64,000 nt of DNA from NCBI GenBank assembly GCA_947179155.2, contig OX359282.1, positions 12,052,533 to 12,116,532 on the forward strand, read 5' to 3'. A program made the position numbers and the translations under genes. Source of the stretch: Hedera helix (lineage: Eukaryota > Streptophyta > Magnoliopsida > Apiales > Araliaceae). The notes beneath the pieces are model-generated. The model saw only the letters and a program-made list of their open reading frames with translations, was not told the DNA's origin and ran no database searches. Positions 1 through 10,239 of the stretch are shown piece by piece; the first letter of the stretch is position 1; each line of letters opens with the position of its first letter.

Positions 1-37
1 GTTGATTAGGAGATGCTAAGTAAGTCTAGAGGAACTC

Positions 38-46
38 TATAAATAG
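38..46 (+). promoter_or_regulatory. TATA box of LTR1
   Basis: TATAAATAG in an otherwise AT-rich LTR, followed by a purine-rich leader of about 190 bases. It matches the position of the TATA boxes before the leader in the other LTRs of the window (6543, 47334, 48342). Confidence 0.5.
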
Positions 47-839
47 AGTGCCTCACCTTTGTGTTATGTTGGTTGGCCATTTGCTTAAACATCCTAGAGA
101 GAAAAGTCTAGAGCTTTAAAAGAAAAGATAGAGAATTTGTGAGTAGTAAGCTTGATCATCTAGAGTGTGTATCTAATAGTCAAGGGGGAGTCCTTAGTGA
201 AGTTCATAGTCAAGAGAAGAAAAGCATTCAAGAGCATGAGGTTCAAAAGTGTTCTATCTTCTCTTTATTTCATTTTTGTAGTCTATATATGTTTTATATG
301 GTCAAAAGATATTTTTAACTGATCAAAATTCATTTTGATGATTTAGAAGTCTAAAACTATGTTATATTGGTAGATTCATGGTTTGATATGTTTAAAACAT
401 GTTTTGGTATGTGTGTTGTTCAAATAAATGGAAGAAAAGTCCATATTGAACTTTACCGGTAAAACCCTAGTTGAACATGTGCTATTTAATGTTGTAGTTT
501 GAAATGTACAAGATGGAAAATGAATTTCTATGGCTAGAAAATTACATATATGAGTTTTAAAGAAAACATAACTTGAAGCTTTCAAAAATATGGAAAAACA
601 AAGACGTTATGACTTTTACTGCAAAACATGTCATTTTAGAAAACCTAGATGAATCTATCTTATATTTCATGTCAAAACATTTTCAAAAATGTGATTGAAT
701 CATGAAATATTGTAAAACAAGAAGTTAGGAAGACAACAAAACTGATTTCGTGTGTTTTGGACATGTATATCTCATTTTATAAAAGATTGAACTAAAAGAA
801 TTAAAGTTATAAAATTAGGGTTTTAGAAATCAGAGTTAC

Positions 840-940
840 CGTCGCAGCGGTGCAACCCACTAGAATTAGAAATTCGAACTAGCACCGCAGCGGTGAAACA
901 TTCTGCAAGTCACTGTCGTAGCGGTGAAACATTCTGTTTG
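840..940 (+). repeat. Short GC-rich repeats (GCAGCGGTG) in LTR1
   Basis: Three near-copies of a CGCAGCGGTGAAACATTCTG-like unit in an AT-rich background. It holds the place that other LTRs of this window fill with a CpG-rich block. No coding potential is apparent. Confidence 0.5.
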
Positions 941-1055
941 AAAATTTATATTTTTCTAACCGGGTCGGGGGGCCAAATAAAACGGGTCGGGTCGGATCTT
1001 TTGAAATTGAAATGGGTTAGGAAATGTAATCTTATATAACATTAGTATTTAACAA

Positions 1056-1345
1056 GATTTGAATGAATAAAATATTATTAACTGATTAATAATATTATAA
1101 ATTGAATAAAATATTATTAAATGATTAATAATATTAAAAAATGAATAAAATATTATTAAATGATTAATAATATTATAAATAAAATAAAATATTATTAAAT
1201 GAATAATAATATTAAGTAATGAATAAAATATTATTAAGTGATTAATAATATTAAGTAATGAATGAAATATTATTAAATGAGTAATAATATTATAAGATTA
1301 ATTAAATATTATTAAATTATTAAAAATATTAGATAAAAATTTGAA
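1056..1345 (+). repeat. AT-rich tandem repeat of about 30 bp, each unit an inverted repeat
   Basis: About nine units of the type AATAAAATATTATTAA.TGATTAATAATATT. In each unit AATATTATTA pairs with TAATAATATT across a six-base loop, so the array could form a series of hairpins. Confidence 0.8.
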
Positions 1346-1803
1346 CTATATTAATTAATTAATATAAGTTTTATGTGGCTGAAATATTATCAATTGATGA
1401 TAATATTTCCCTGAGTGTTATATATACTTTGATTATATAATTATGTGATTAAGTACTAGTAAAGTAAGAGGTATAAATGTTATCATATGAATGTATATAT
1501 AATACTAAATTAAAGATCAACTTTGATTAATTGTTAGGTTTATTCAAAGAGAGTTAAATTGAATTGGTTAGCCGTAATCTATACACGAGTCAAGTTTTCT
1601 TTATCCTTACTCAAATTTTATATTGAGCAAGTTCCTTAAAACTATTCAATTATTGTTGAGCAAATATCTACACTCATATTTATTTACCGGAGCTTTAAGT
1701 GGTTTAATTATTTAAAGTTATTCCACAACATTATTATTATTGTATTCGCACATAGTGCATGTGTAAATGTTATAGTTCATTAATTCAAGAACTGTTTAAG
1801 AAT

Positions 1804-1829
1804 GTCTAAGCTAATTGTTTCGGCTAGAC
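1804..1829 (+). repeat. GTCTA...TAGAC hairpin motif in LTR1
   Basis: GTCTAAGCTA, a loop, then CGGCTAGAC. This is the same 26-nt stem-loop found four times in each LARD internal region and in two other LTRs. See findings. Confidence 0.7.
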
Positions 1830-2044
1830 AATGCATGCTTAAATTCATCAAATTGAATACTTTAAAAGCTTATCCAAACCATTGGTTGGTGCGGATTCTT
1901 ATAATAAGACTGAGAATGAACAACCCTAATTAAGGGGGATTTTTATATTCGGGAAACCGAACTTGCGTAAGATGTCTGAATGTTATGCATATATATAAAG
2001 TATAAGAGGTTAATCCCCTCGTGTACCAAATTACCGAGGTGTCA

Positions 2045-2047
<3 letters not shown>

Positions 2048-2107
<60 letters not shown>
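2048..2107. repeat. (AT)n microsatellite
   Basis: About 60 bp of pure AT dinucleotides bracketed by GTCAGACATA and TATGTCTG, so its borders are themselves inverted repeats. Confidence 0.95.
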
Positions 2108-2110
<3 letters not shown>

Positions 2111-2334
2111 TGTTCTACCTTAGCAGTTGTTCATGATCCTTAGAGGCCACTCAGCAGTAAAGAGTCAATCCATTCTTTTATTGAAAATTAATTTTTGTTC
2201 TTTCTCAATTGCTATCTATTGTTGAAACCATTGATGTTATTTCCCATTCAAGCATGATATATCTCGTTTATCTGTTCTTAAACTTGTTGAGCAAGCTAGT
2301 TGCTCATTCTTGCTATATCATGACTTATCTTTCG

Positions 2335-2388
2335 GCTAAGACCAAATGCTCTAAATCAGACAAAGGCAAGGGGAAAACCAAAGCTTAG
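2335..2388 (+). CDS. Lysine-rich mini-exon at the 3' end of LTR1 (putative, decayed)
   Basis: Eighteen codons ending in TAG: it begins AKTKCSKS and ends DKGKGKTKA. The LTR at 18367-18429 has the homologous reading (AKPEFSKS ... DKGKGKAKE, stop). There the block directly follows a splice-acceptor-like CTTTCAG; here the acceptor reads CTTTCGG, so AG is lost. I infer the second exon of a short LTR-encoded spliced ORF that no longer splices in this copy. Function is unknown, and no known protein family is recognised. Confidence 0.35.
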   Translation, partial: AKTKCSKSDKGKGKTKA

Positions 2389-2632
2389 ATTAACTTGATG
2401 CATGCTAGATTAATTACTTATATGTAATTTCTTTTATAAATATTTTGTATTTCCTTAAGATATGTAATGTTATGTTAAGGTTAATCGATCTTGGGGATTG
2501 TAGCCTTTTTATGAGGAATCTTTTGTATTATTTCGTGAAGTTTAAATGCAAATTATGTTTTTAATTGTTATTAAGTATTGTACAGTGAAAACCAAACCCG
2601 AGGTTATGGAACCCGAATTTGGGGTCGTCACA

Positions 2633-3072
2633 TGTATCAGTTAGTAAATGCATGAATCATAAGTGTTTGTCTTCAAATGAAACTTAATTTTTATAGAAGA
2701 ACCTAAAGTTGTTTCCTTGCTAATAAAATTACTAACTAGGGAACCATTGCATGCTAGACGTCTGCATATAGGTGTATATATGTAGTGCAAGATGATGTGA
2801 AATAACTTGTATACTTTAAAATATCAAAAGTTAGAAAATCTGCAGAAATTAAAAATCTGATTGAGCGTACCAGCTCTCGAGAAGATCGCATTTGCGCCTG
2901 AGCCTTCTGTCGAGATTTTTAACTAGAGTGCACCTGCGGTCATGGTGAGCGCAATTGCACCCAAACCTTTTGTTGGGATTTCTAGCTAAAGCGCACCTAC
3001 GGAGCAGGGGAGTGCACCTGCAATGAACCAAGCGCAGCTGTGCTAAGGTCCGGCGCAGTTGTGCTTGACCTT
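2633..3072. other. Unassigned segment between LTR1 and the Athila/Tat-like element
   Basis: It begins directly after LTR1 and ends at the LTR starting at 3073. It holds an imperfect tandem repeat of about 63 bp (near 2888 and 2951) with GCGCA/TGCAC-rich sequence, like the GC-rich blocks inside LTRs of this window. It may be the left part of the LTR whose right part is 17259-18650, but no shared sequence proves this. No gene is seen. Confidence 0.4.
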
Positions 3073-4435
3073 TGATAGAGTTGAATTATACAATATTTTT
3101 ATTCCCTAATAATTAGTTTTTATGTTTATTGTATGCTTAAATGTTTAATTATTTAGTTTATTTTGATTTTAATAGGTTTTATAGGATTTTAGTTAATGTA
3201 TGTTAATTTAGGTAATTTTATAGTATTTTTATATTTCTTTTTATTTATGTGTTTTTATTTATTTTTAGTGTTTTCGGTGTTTTATTAATCATTATGTGTT
3301 TTTATTATTTTTATTATTTTTATATTATTTTTATTTATTTTTAATTATTTTATATTTATTTTTGTAGGAAAAATAAGCTTGGAGGGCAAATCTGTAAATT
3401 CAGCATCTTGAGTGGCAATTTCGTAATATCAAGAAAACCTACGTGTCGTGCACGCAAGGAAAAGAATTGATGCATGCGTATAACAAGAACGACACCGTTT
3501 GGGCCAAAGCTGAGAACTGCCGTGCCATCCGCGGTGGGGCGGAAAAAAAGAAAAAAATTAATATACGCGCGCAATGCGAGGTAACAGGCAACTGGAGCCC
3601 AAGAGCAGACGCGTGGCGGCTGTTTTGTTTTTTTAGCTCTCTCCGCATGGTCGTGACACGTGGCAACACGACAGATTTATTCTTCTCTCCTGTTCCGTTT
3701 CCAGTAAGTTAATAAAAAAATATTCAAAAGCAATTTGGATTAGGAAAATAAATAATATTTTTTATATTTATTTACTTTGTATTTTAAATCCAATTAGGGT
3801 TGGGATAATAATTATTTTATTTTACTTTTAATTTTATTTGTATTTTAAATCCTATTAGGGTTTGGAAATAATAAATCCTACTAGGGTTAGGAGGATTTTG
3901 GAGCCTATAAATAGAGAGTTTGATACACAATGTAAAAAATTACTCTCATTAGAATAAAAATTCTCTCTTGTATTATTTAGTGTTCTCTACAATTATGAGT
4001 AGCTAAATTCTTTTTCTTGGTTTAAGTGATTGAAGCCATCAAGATTTATACACTGTGAGATCTAATTTATTTTAATTGTTCAATTTATATTTTGATTATT
4101 GAATATTCTTCTATGCTTAATTTTATGATTGATTTGTTTAATTGCTAGGAGCGCTACTAGTTTATTATTCATATTAATCTATTGCTATTTGTGAAGCAAC
4201 TAAGTTTAATAATTGTTTTGCAAATCAAAAGATTATTTTATCTTAGGAAGAATATTCATCTAAATTAAATGCAAACAAGTGGCTTGTGTTGTTTAGTTCA
4301 ACGATCTCTCTAATTCTTTATGCTGCTATTAAATTAAATCTTTAGCAAGTGCCGGAGGTTGTTTATTAGTAATGGTATTTAGACCAAGTGGCTCTACTTA
4401 TCTAAAATTAAGGAGAGATGAGAAAAATTATTCCA
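3073..4435 (+). repeat. 5' LTR of the Athila/Tat-like element
   Basis: Matches 15857-17258 along its length. It holds a CpG-rich block (3440-3680) with GAACGACACCGTTTGGG, the promoter-like GCCTATAAATAGAG at 3903-3916 and a leader beginning with CACAATGT. The last 58 bases (4378-4435) lie in opposite orientation to the corresponding bases of the 3' copy. Two overlapping ORFs in the CpG block are chance. Confidence 0.85.
3906..3914 (+). promoter_or_regulatory. TATA box of the Athila/Tat-like LTR
   Basis: CTATAAATAGAG, identical in context to CCTATAAATAGAGGG at about 16680 in the 3' LTR. Transcription would start some 30 bases downstream. Confidence 0.6.
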
Positions 4436-4439
4436 ATAG

Positions 4440-5256
4440 GATATGATCCAACAACTTACCGCTAACACTTTACAATCACAACAGGACCAATCATTTTATT
4501 TCGATATGTCTTTAGAAGATATGCTTAAATTAATTGAAGCTAACACTTTACAATTTTAACAGGATAATTTGCAATTTCAACAAGACATACAGGCACGTAT
4601 TCAAGAAAATAATGCAATTATTCAGTGTTTGGGTACTCAAATGGGACAAATCACAATCGATCAATTGGAGGAGCAAAGTTATGAGCAAGTACATTCTCAA
4701 ACGGTGAATAATCTAACGGAGAATACAAGTGCACAAGTGTTAAGAAGTGGTAGCAATATAGAAGATCCAGAAAAGACCGTCTCTCTATCACCGAAGCAAG
4801 AGAAAGTAAACAACATCAATAAAGCGGACAGTGTTCATATAGACGATGATGTTATTTTTTATGAAGACGTGCCTAAGGTGGTGGAAGTTGTTGAGGAAAT
4901 AAACAAGGAAACGTTAGAGATTGCAATTGTCAACAATTTGGAGTTAAAGGAAGAAGAAACAATTGAGCTGAAACAAGATTTGGAGGAGGACGCAGCTCCA
5001 TTAAATTCGTTGCCAATGATTATTAATAATAATGCAATTATTTCCATTCCATTGCCTGTTACTCATAATAAATTTTCATCTTTTATTTTGCAGGATCCCA
5101 TTCTAAATTTAAAGAATCTTCATAATTATCTCCAATATTTGTTTGTGAAAAATAGAGTAAAATGTTCATGTCACGTGCAAGGAAGACTGAATCTACCAAT
5201 GAAAAATAACGTGATGGATGGGGTACTCAAAATTCATGAAGTTGGAGTAACGTAGT
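4440..5256 (+). pseudogene. Gag fragment (Athila/Tat-like), C-terminal part
   Basis: The open part runs 4569-5255. It starts with a Gln-rich stretch (QFQQDIQARIQENNAIIQ, then LGTQMGQI) typical of the region just after the conserved Gag domain in plant gypsy elements, followed by acidic low-complexity sequence (EEINKETLE, LKEEETIELKQDLEED). In-frame similarity extends upstream (SLEDMLKLIEANTLQF) and is broken by a TAA at about 4558 where Gln is expected. The N-terminal Gag domain and zinc knuckle are missing, and the reading ends just before the LARD1 target site. It probably encoded structural Gag and is now inactive. Confidence 0.65.
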
Positions 5257-6370
5257 ACTTTTGTGAAGATCCGAATTTCCAGGATTTCTTTAATAATATT
5301 AAATAAGAATTTAATTGATAAAATTATCAAAATTGTTTAAATTATTTATGATACAAGTAATTTAACGTGTGTGAAGGAATTTAATTGTTAAATTAAATAT
5401 GTATCAAGATGGTGATAAATTGTGTGAATTTAAAATAAATGAAAAGATAAATAAATTGTTTGGAAACAATTTATGAAAAATAAGAGAAATTTCATGTAAA
5501 GGTGCAATAAATTGTACAACTAAATTGTTATGAAAATGTAGAAATTATGATTTTATTGAGGTTATGTGGTAATGTGAAATATATGAAATTTGATATGTAT
5601 ATATATACATTTGTATATATATAAATGTATATGTTTAAGTGATAATTGTAAATGCTATTAATTATGAAAATTAGGGGATTAATAATTAAATTAATCCAAT
5701 TTTAAATGAAAAGCGAATAGGGAAGTTAGTAAAATTGTAATTATTGATTTTAGATTTTATCAAGAATTTGGAAAAGTTTAGAAATTAATTGAGAAGGAAA
5801 GGTAATTATATAAATTATATAATAATAAATTATATAATTTATATAAGGAAATTAAAATAAGGTATGAAGAAAATAATAATTATATAAATTATATAAGAAT
5901 AATTATATAATTTATATAAGGTGATTAAATGGAATAAGGTAAGAGGAAATTAAGAAATTATTTAAGAAAGGAGAATGTAAATATATAAATTATTTAATAT
6001 TAAATTATATAATTTATATATAAAGAAATTAATGTGAAATGTAAGGAAATTAAATTAAATGAGGAAAAAGGAATGTTTTAATTCATTAAAAAAATTATGG
6101 TTATGTATAATGGAATTATTATGACTTTTATGAAGTATAATATTTCAGAAACGGGAACATGTTAGTGTAACATGTTGTCCAAATAACGAAGTGAAAAAAT
6201 ATGAAAAATAATTTTTATATGCCATACGTATTATTTTATGAATTTTGGAGGTATAAATTACCTCATATAAGTACATGCATGTCATTATGCGTGTACAAAA
6301 TTTGTCAAGTAAAATACCCAAAATGAGTGTTAATATTATTGATAAATTATATTATGAATTTTGGTACGTT

Positions 6371-6411
6371 AAAATAATTATTTTACATACATTATGTAAA
6401 ATAATTATTAC
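6371..6411. repeat. Long hairpin upstream of the LARD promoter
   Basis: AAAATAATTATTTTACATA, loop CAT, then TATGTAAAATAATTATT: near-perfect stem about 170 bases before the TATA box. LARD2 and LARD4 keep the stem with different bases. See findings. Confidence 0.85.
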
Positions 6412-6542
6412 ACGGAATAATTATATAATGTATTAAATTAATTGATTACGCAAGATTTATGCATGCGAATAATTTAGAAATTTCTTGATTTCGTGCAACA
6501 AAGTCAGTGGAAATTTTTTATTTAAGAAAGGCATAGCTTTGG

Positions 6543-6552
6543 TTATAAAAAG
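6543..6552 (+). promoter_or_regulatory. LARD1 5' LTR TATA box
   Basis: TTATAAAAAG followed by a purine tract and then a CT-rich leader (CCTCTCTTTCTCTTCC). Equivalent boxes lie at 12428, 25256, 31521 and 52238 in the other full-length LARD LTRs. Confidence 0.65.
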
Positions 6553-6655
6553 GAAGAAAAGAATAAGAAAGTAAAAAGAAAGAAAAATAAAACACACATA
6601 AACCTCTCTTTCTCTTCCATCCGACGCCGCCACCACCACTCACAACCCGACCACC

Positions 6656-7903
6656 ATGCCTGCACCACCAAGAGAGAGGAAGATTTATGCCATGAAGAGG
6701 AAGGAAAAAGCTTCAAGGAAGGTAAAGAAATTAATTTAGTGAAATTATTTAGTAATTATGATAGTAGAATAATTTTGAGAAAAATTAGTAAATAATTAGA
6801 ATAATTGTTCCAAATAATTGTGGGATATTTATGTATGAATTATGTAATTTTTGGAATGATTTTGTGGTGAAAAATTGGAACAAAAATGATAAATTTTGCA
6901 TGTTTTGTACTGTTGCCGGAAGAAACCTGGAGGAAGAAATAAAAAGGTTGCCGCGCATTTTTTTTTGCCAGGCGCGGTATGAAACGGCGCCGTTTTGGGC
7001 GTTGAAGGGAGGCAAGCAGCGCAATGCGCGGAAGAAGAAATTTTGCCACGCCAAACGACGTCGTTTGGCGAGGCGGAGCCTGGGAAAGGGGTCGCACGCC
7101 ATGCGCGACCGCGTTTTGAGCAGTGAAATTACGTTTTTACCCCCGCTCTTTTCCAGAAATGTCGGGCGTGTCCTAGACGCGCGGTAATTACAGAAATGCC
7201 CTCGTTCTTTCTGGAAAATACCGAATATGTCCATAGGGGCGCTGAAATGACGGAAATGCCCCTGGACTTTCCGAAAAATTCCGATTATGTCCCTATAGCC
7301 GCGAAAATTACTAAAATGCCCCTAGAATCAGCTTTTAAATAAATAAATGTTTAAAAATTATTTAAAAATCATAGAAAATTATAGAAAAATACTAAAAATA
7401 TAGAAATGATGTTTGGGCATTTAATTTAGTATTTTTAAAAAAATATTGAATATTAGGGATTAATATTTAAATATTAATCCATTAGGTTTAAAGGTTAGAA
7501 AGTAAATAAATAAAAATTTGGACAACCGAATAAGCTAAAATTTATCCGATAAGTCAGGTTGTCCGTGGTGAAGGCATTAAATATTAAGTTATATTAATAT
7601 TTTAAAGGACGAGGTTAATATAATTAACCATATAAATTGATAATCGGCCCAGAGATGATATTAATTAAATAAATTAATATCATAAATAGATAAATAATTA
7701 TTATTTGATTATTTTATGATCATAGGTTGATTGAGAGAGGGTTTTAAGCTATCAATTAAATAATTGGACGCCAGGCAAGTTCTTCAGTCCTTTAATGTTA
7801 AATGTTGACTGTTGAACTTGCTGAGCCATTGTGCTCATTACTTGTTTAAAATAAACTTTTGCAGGATAAAAAAATAAGTTTCAAGAATATCGGATTAAGT
7901 TGA
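6656..7903 (+). CDS. Putative spliced LTR micro-ORF (LARD1 5' LTR)
   Basis: The first ATG of the leader sits in a strong plant start context (CCACCATGCC). Exon 1 is 6656-6721, exactly 22 codons, MPAPPRERKIYAMKRK then EKASRK, very basic. It ends at AAG|GTAAAG, a good splice donor. The acceptor is CTTTTGCAG|G at 7861-7864, giving an intron of 1143 bp. Exon 2 (7865-7903) continues in frame for 12 codons (DKKISFKNIGLS) to TGA. The whole frame is kept in the 3' LTR (12541-13973). Unspliced reading stops five codons after the donor. Splicing and translation are inferred; no known family is recognised. The alternative is a chance ORF in a 5' UTR with a real UTR intron. Confidence 0.35.
6950..7330. 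repeat. CpG-rich block with palindromes and short tandem repeats in the LARD1 5' LTR
   Basis: GC-rich island in an AT-rich LTR. It holds GCGCAATGCGCG, the palindrome AAACGGCGCCGTTT (6982), a 22-bp perfect palindrome centred at 7059/7060 (CGCCAAACGAC then its complement), and several repeats of the type GAAATTACNGAAATGCCCCT..TTTCCG..ATGTCCCT (7123-7325). It lies in the inferred intron. ORFs on both strands here reflect base composition. Confidence 0.8.
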
Positions 7904-8436
7904 GATGAATTGCCTAGAAGGTAGAAAACTAGATTGTTATATTGTTAATATTATAATTCAATGTGAGAGATTTGTTAATTTACTGTGATAAATTGTATGT
8001 ATATATAAGTTGAATTTGGAAATGATAGAAGTTCAATTATGAACTGTGATGGATCAGGATAATTGTTACGATAGAAATTATTATATGTTTCATTACGAAT
8101 GACGCAACAAGGAATATATGTATGAAAATAAATAATAGTAAATATTAAATGATGAGCTTTATAAGATGTGTAAAAGAAAGAAAAATAAATGTTGCGATCC
8201 AGGGACTAGGATCCAGATGTAAGGATTTTGAATATCCAAATATTTTAATACAATGATTGAGAAAAAGAAAAATTTATACGAGAATTTTGATAATTGATGA
8301 TTTTAAATCAATTAATGGATCAATTATAGTGTTAAAGATTTTTTAACGGACCAAAATTTGGACGTTACGAAGATAATGTTTAATGAATATAGAATTTAAG
8401 GTAATAAAGTTGGTCGAATTTCGGGGTCGTTACAGA

Positions 8437-8448
8437 TGGTATCAGAGC
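8437..8448 (+). other. LARD1 primer-binding site
   Basis: TGGTATCAGAGC, complementary to the 3' end of plant initiator-Met tRNA, two bases after the 5' LTR end. It marks the start of minus-strand DNA synthesis. The same 12 bases occur at 27305, 56235 and 58224. Confidence 0.95.
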
Positions 8449-9787
8449 CAGAGGTTATAAACCCTAGGTAAATGATACCTTAGGCTATAACCTAGGCAAG
8501 AGTACGGTTAGTTGAGTGTTCTGAAAACTCAAGCGTATGATAAACTCGTGACTCATGATTATATGGCGGAGCCCCTTTAGCGAATGGGCGATTATGGCCT
8601 GACTAGGACAAGCTCCTCAACCATATGATTATGGTAAGTTCCTGAGTCCAAATACGTGATAAGTTTGATGAACATGGGGGAATTAAGATAGAAAGATGTA
8701 AGTTAAGAAACACGGATCTCAGATATTGGCTAAAGTAAAGGAAATATGAAAGATTTAAGATTACAAGAAAGAGATAAAGATATTAAGGAAGACTTGAATG
8801 AAGATAACGAGTTGAGAAAAATTTATAAGTTCAATTAAATACATATATGAAAGAATATTAGAAATGATTCAAAGATGAATCTCAAAGATAATTAGGGGAC
8901 ATCTGATTTAAGTAATAAATATGATAAAATAATCCAAAAAGTATAGGAATAGATCATAATAATATGACCAGGAGCGATAAGAGGATCGTCCTACGATACG
9001 ATCATAAGATAAGGGAAACGAGTAAGGAATGAATTGTAAAGCAAGGTCATGATGGGATCAAGTGAAAATCTGAAATAACAGAGAGACATGTTAATGGTCG
9101 AAAAGGCATAGTTTAATGTTATAAAGAGATATGGTACTATGAAATAGTACAAGAAGAATTCAGAGAATGATGAGACATGAATGACAGAAAGGTTATGATA
9201 AGGGGGCAGAAAGCTTGGGTACGAAATTTCAATTGAGGATTTATGTGGTGACTGAGTTGCACAATCCTTTGTATGGGCGGGGGATTTGTGTTTACTTAGT
9301 TACTATGTGATAATCATCGAAATGTTAGAGTTGCGCTAGTGGTTTTGATAGATAGATAATATTAAGTTAGGTATGAGTTCTTAAAACTCATGTATATGGT
9401 AAGTCCATAACTCATAATTGTATGGTATGTTTGAGCCCCTCAGCATATGGATAGTCTTTGATTTGTTCTCAGACTACATATTGCTAGGACAAGCTTCTAA
9501 ACTCATATTTTTGTGGTAAGTTTCTGGACTCATAATGTGTGACAAGTTTGATGAACTATACGGGGGTATAGAAAAGCTGGAGTAGATAGAAATTTTAATA
9601 TGATAAATGAAACTAGTCCTAGCAATAAATTAAATATTTAAGTGAGGAAACTGAAGGTGAATGTTAGGGAATTTAGGATATTCCCACTCTTCTAGCTTTG
9701 CTAGACTTCGAAATTTTTGGCCTCAAGCTAATTTGGCACGAATGTGTTTTAAAAATACAAATGAATTTTTTAAGCGATTTAAAAAGT

Positions 9788-10239
9788 GTCTATGCTACTT
9801 GTTTCGGCTAGACAAAAATATTTTAACATCAAAATGTATTTCAAAAGAATCATCCATGCACCTTTTAGCCCGGTGCAGATGTGATGAATGATGGAATGCT
9901 CAACGTGTTGTTGAGACGGTGCGGTACTATTTCGTTATAAGATGATTCAACACCATAAAGTATGATTTATGGTGTAGGAATTATTAACGACGAAATCTTC
10001 AACGTACTGTCAAGATGACGTGGTAACATGAAGTCATGAATGATTTTGATTTGTGAAGGTATGTCAAAGCTATAAGTCTTTGCCATTTGACTCGGCTAGA
10101 CGTTTTGAAAAGTTTTCACATGATGAATGTTTTAAAAATTTCTGCGGATTATAAAGTTTCAAAAGAAAGTCTATGCTAATTGATCTAGCTAGACAAGCGT
10201 TGAAGAAATACAAGTCTAAGCTATTTGATTCAGCTAGAC
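9788..10239 (+). repeat. Four copies of the GTCTA...TAGAC hairpin in LARD1
   Basis: Copies at 9788-9813, 10076-10101, 10169-10194 and 10214-10239, each 26 nt. The stem pairs GTCT(A)-x-GC(C/T) with (G/A)GC-TAGAC around an ATTTGATT-like loop, always with one unpaired base at the same place. Equivalent sets are in LARD2 (from 28630), LARD5 (59577 onward) and LARD4 (62509 onward). Confidence 0.8.

Larger units (their letters stand above)
1..2632 (+). mobile_element. 3' portion of a long Ty3/gypsy-type LTR (LTR1)
   Basis: The window opens inside an LTR. It contains, in order: a TATA box (38-46), an AT-rich tandem repeat (1056-1345), a hairpin motif (1804-1829), an (AT)n tract, a conserved lysine-rich mini-exon (2335-2388) and the end GGGGTCGTCACA at 2621-2632. 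The same order of modules (hairpin, GAACAACC stretch, TTGCTCAT.CTTG, mini-exon) occurs at 17259-18650, and part of it at 45.5-46.1 kb, so this is a recurring LTR architecture. The 5' end lies outside the window. Tekay-like assignment is inferred from the terminal GGGTCGT.ACA, which is shared with the LARD LTRs. Confidence 0.65.
5262..8434 (+). repeat. LARD1 5' LTR (3173 bp)
   Basis: In order: three AT-rich hairpins (about 5805-6025), a palindrome AACATGTTA-GTG-TAACATGTT (6157-6177), a 19-bp-stem hairpin (6371-6411), TATA (6543), a pyrimidine-rich leader, a short ORF (6656), a splice donor (6722), a CpG-rich block (6950-7330), a splice acceptor (7864) and the terminal GGGGTCGTTACA. Compared with the 3' LTR it lacks about 178 bp after GTTGACTGTT (near 7811); the lost piece ends in the same ACTGTT, which points to deletion between short direct repeats. 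Confidence 0.9.

Noticed and set aside
2633..2645. TGTATCAG after LTR1 as a primer-binding site
   Set aside because: Lacks one base of TGGTATCAG, has no gap after the LTR end and does not continue with AGC, so the match is too weak.
3439..3712. Overlapping ORFs on both strands
   Set aside because: CpG block of the Athila/Tat-like LTR; the copy at 16175-16366 is open in a different way.
6785..7234. 149-codon minus-strand ORF, and overlapping ORFs 6831-7187 and 6840-7097
   Set aside because: They lie in the CpG-rich block of an LTR, overlap on both strands, and are broken differently in the sister LTR (12714-13240). Base composition, not coding, keeps them open.
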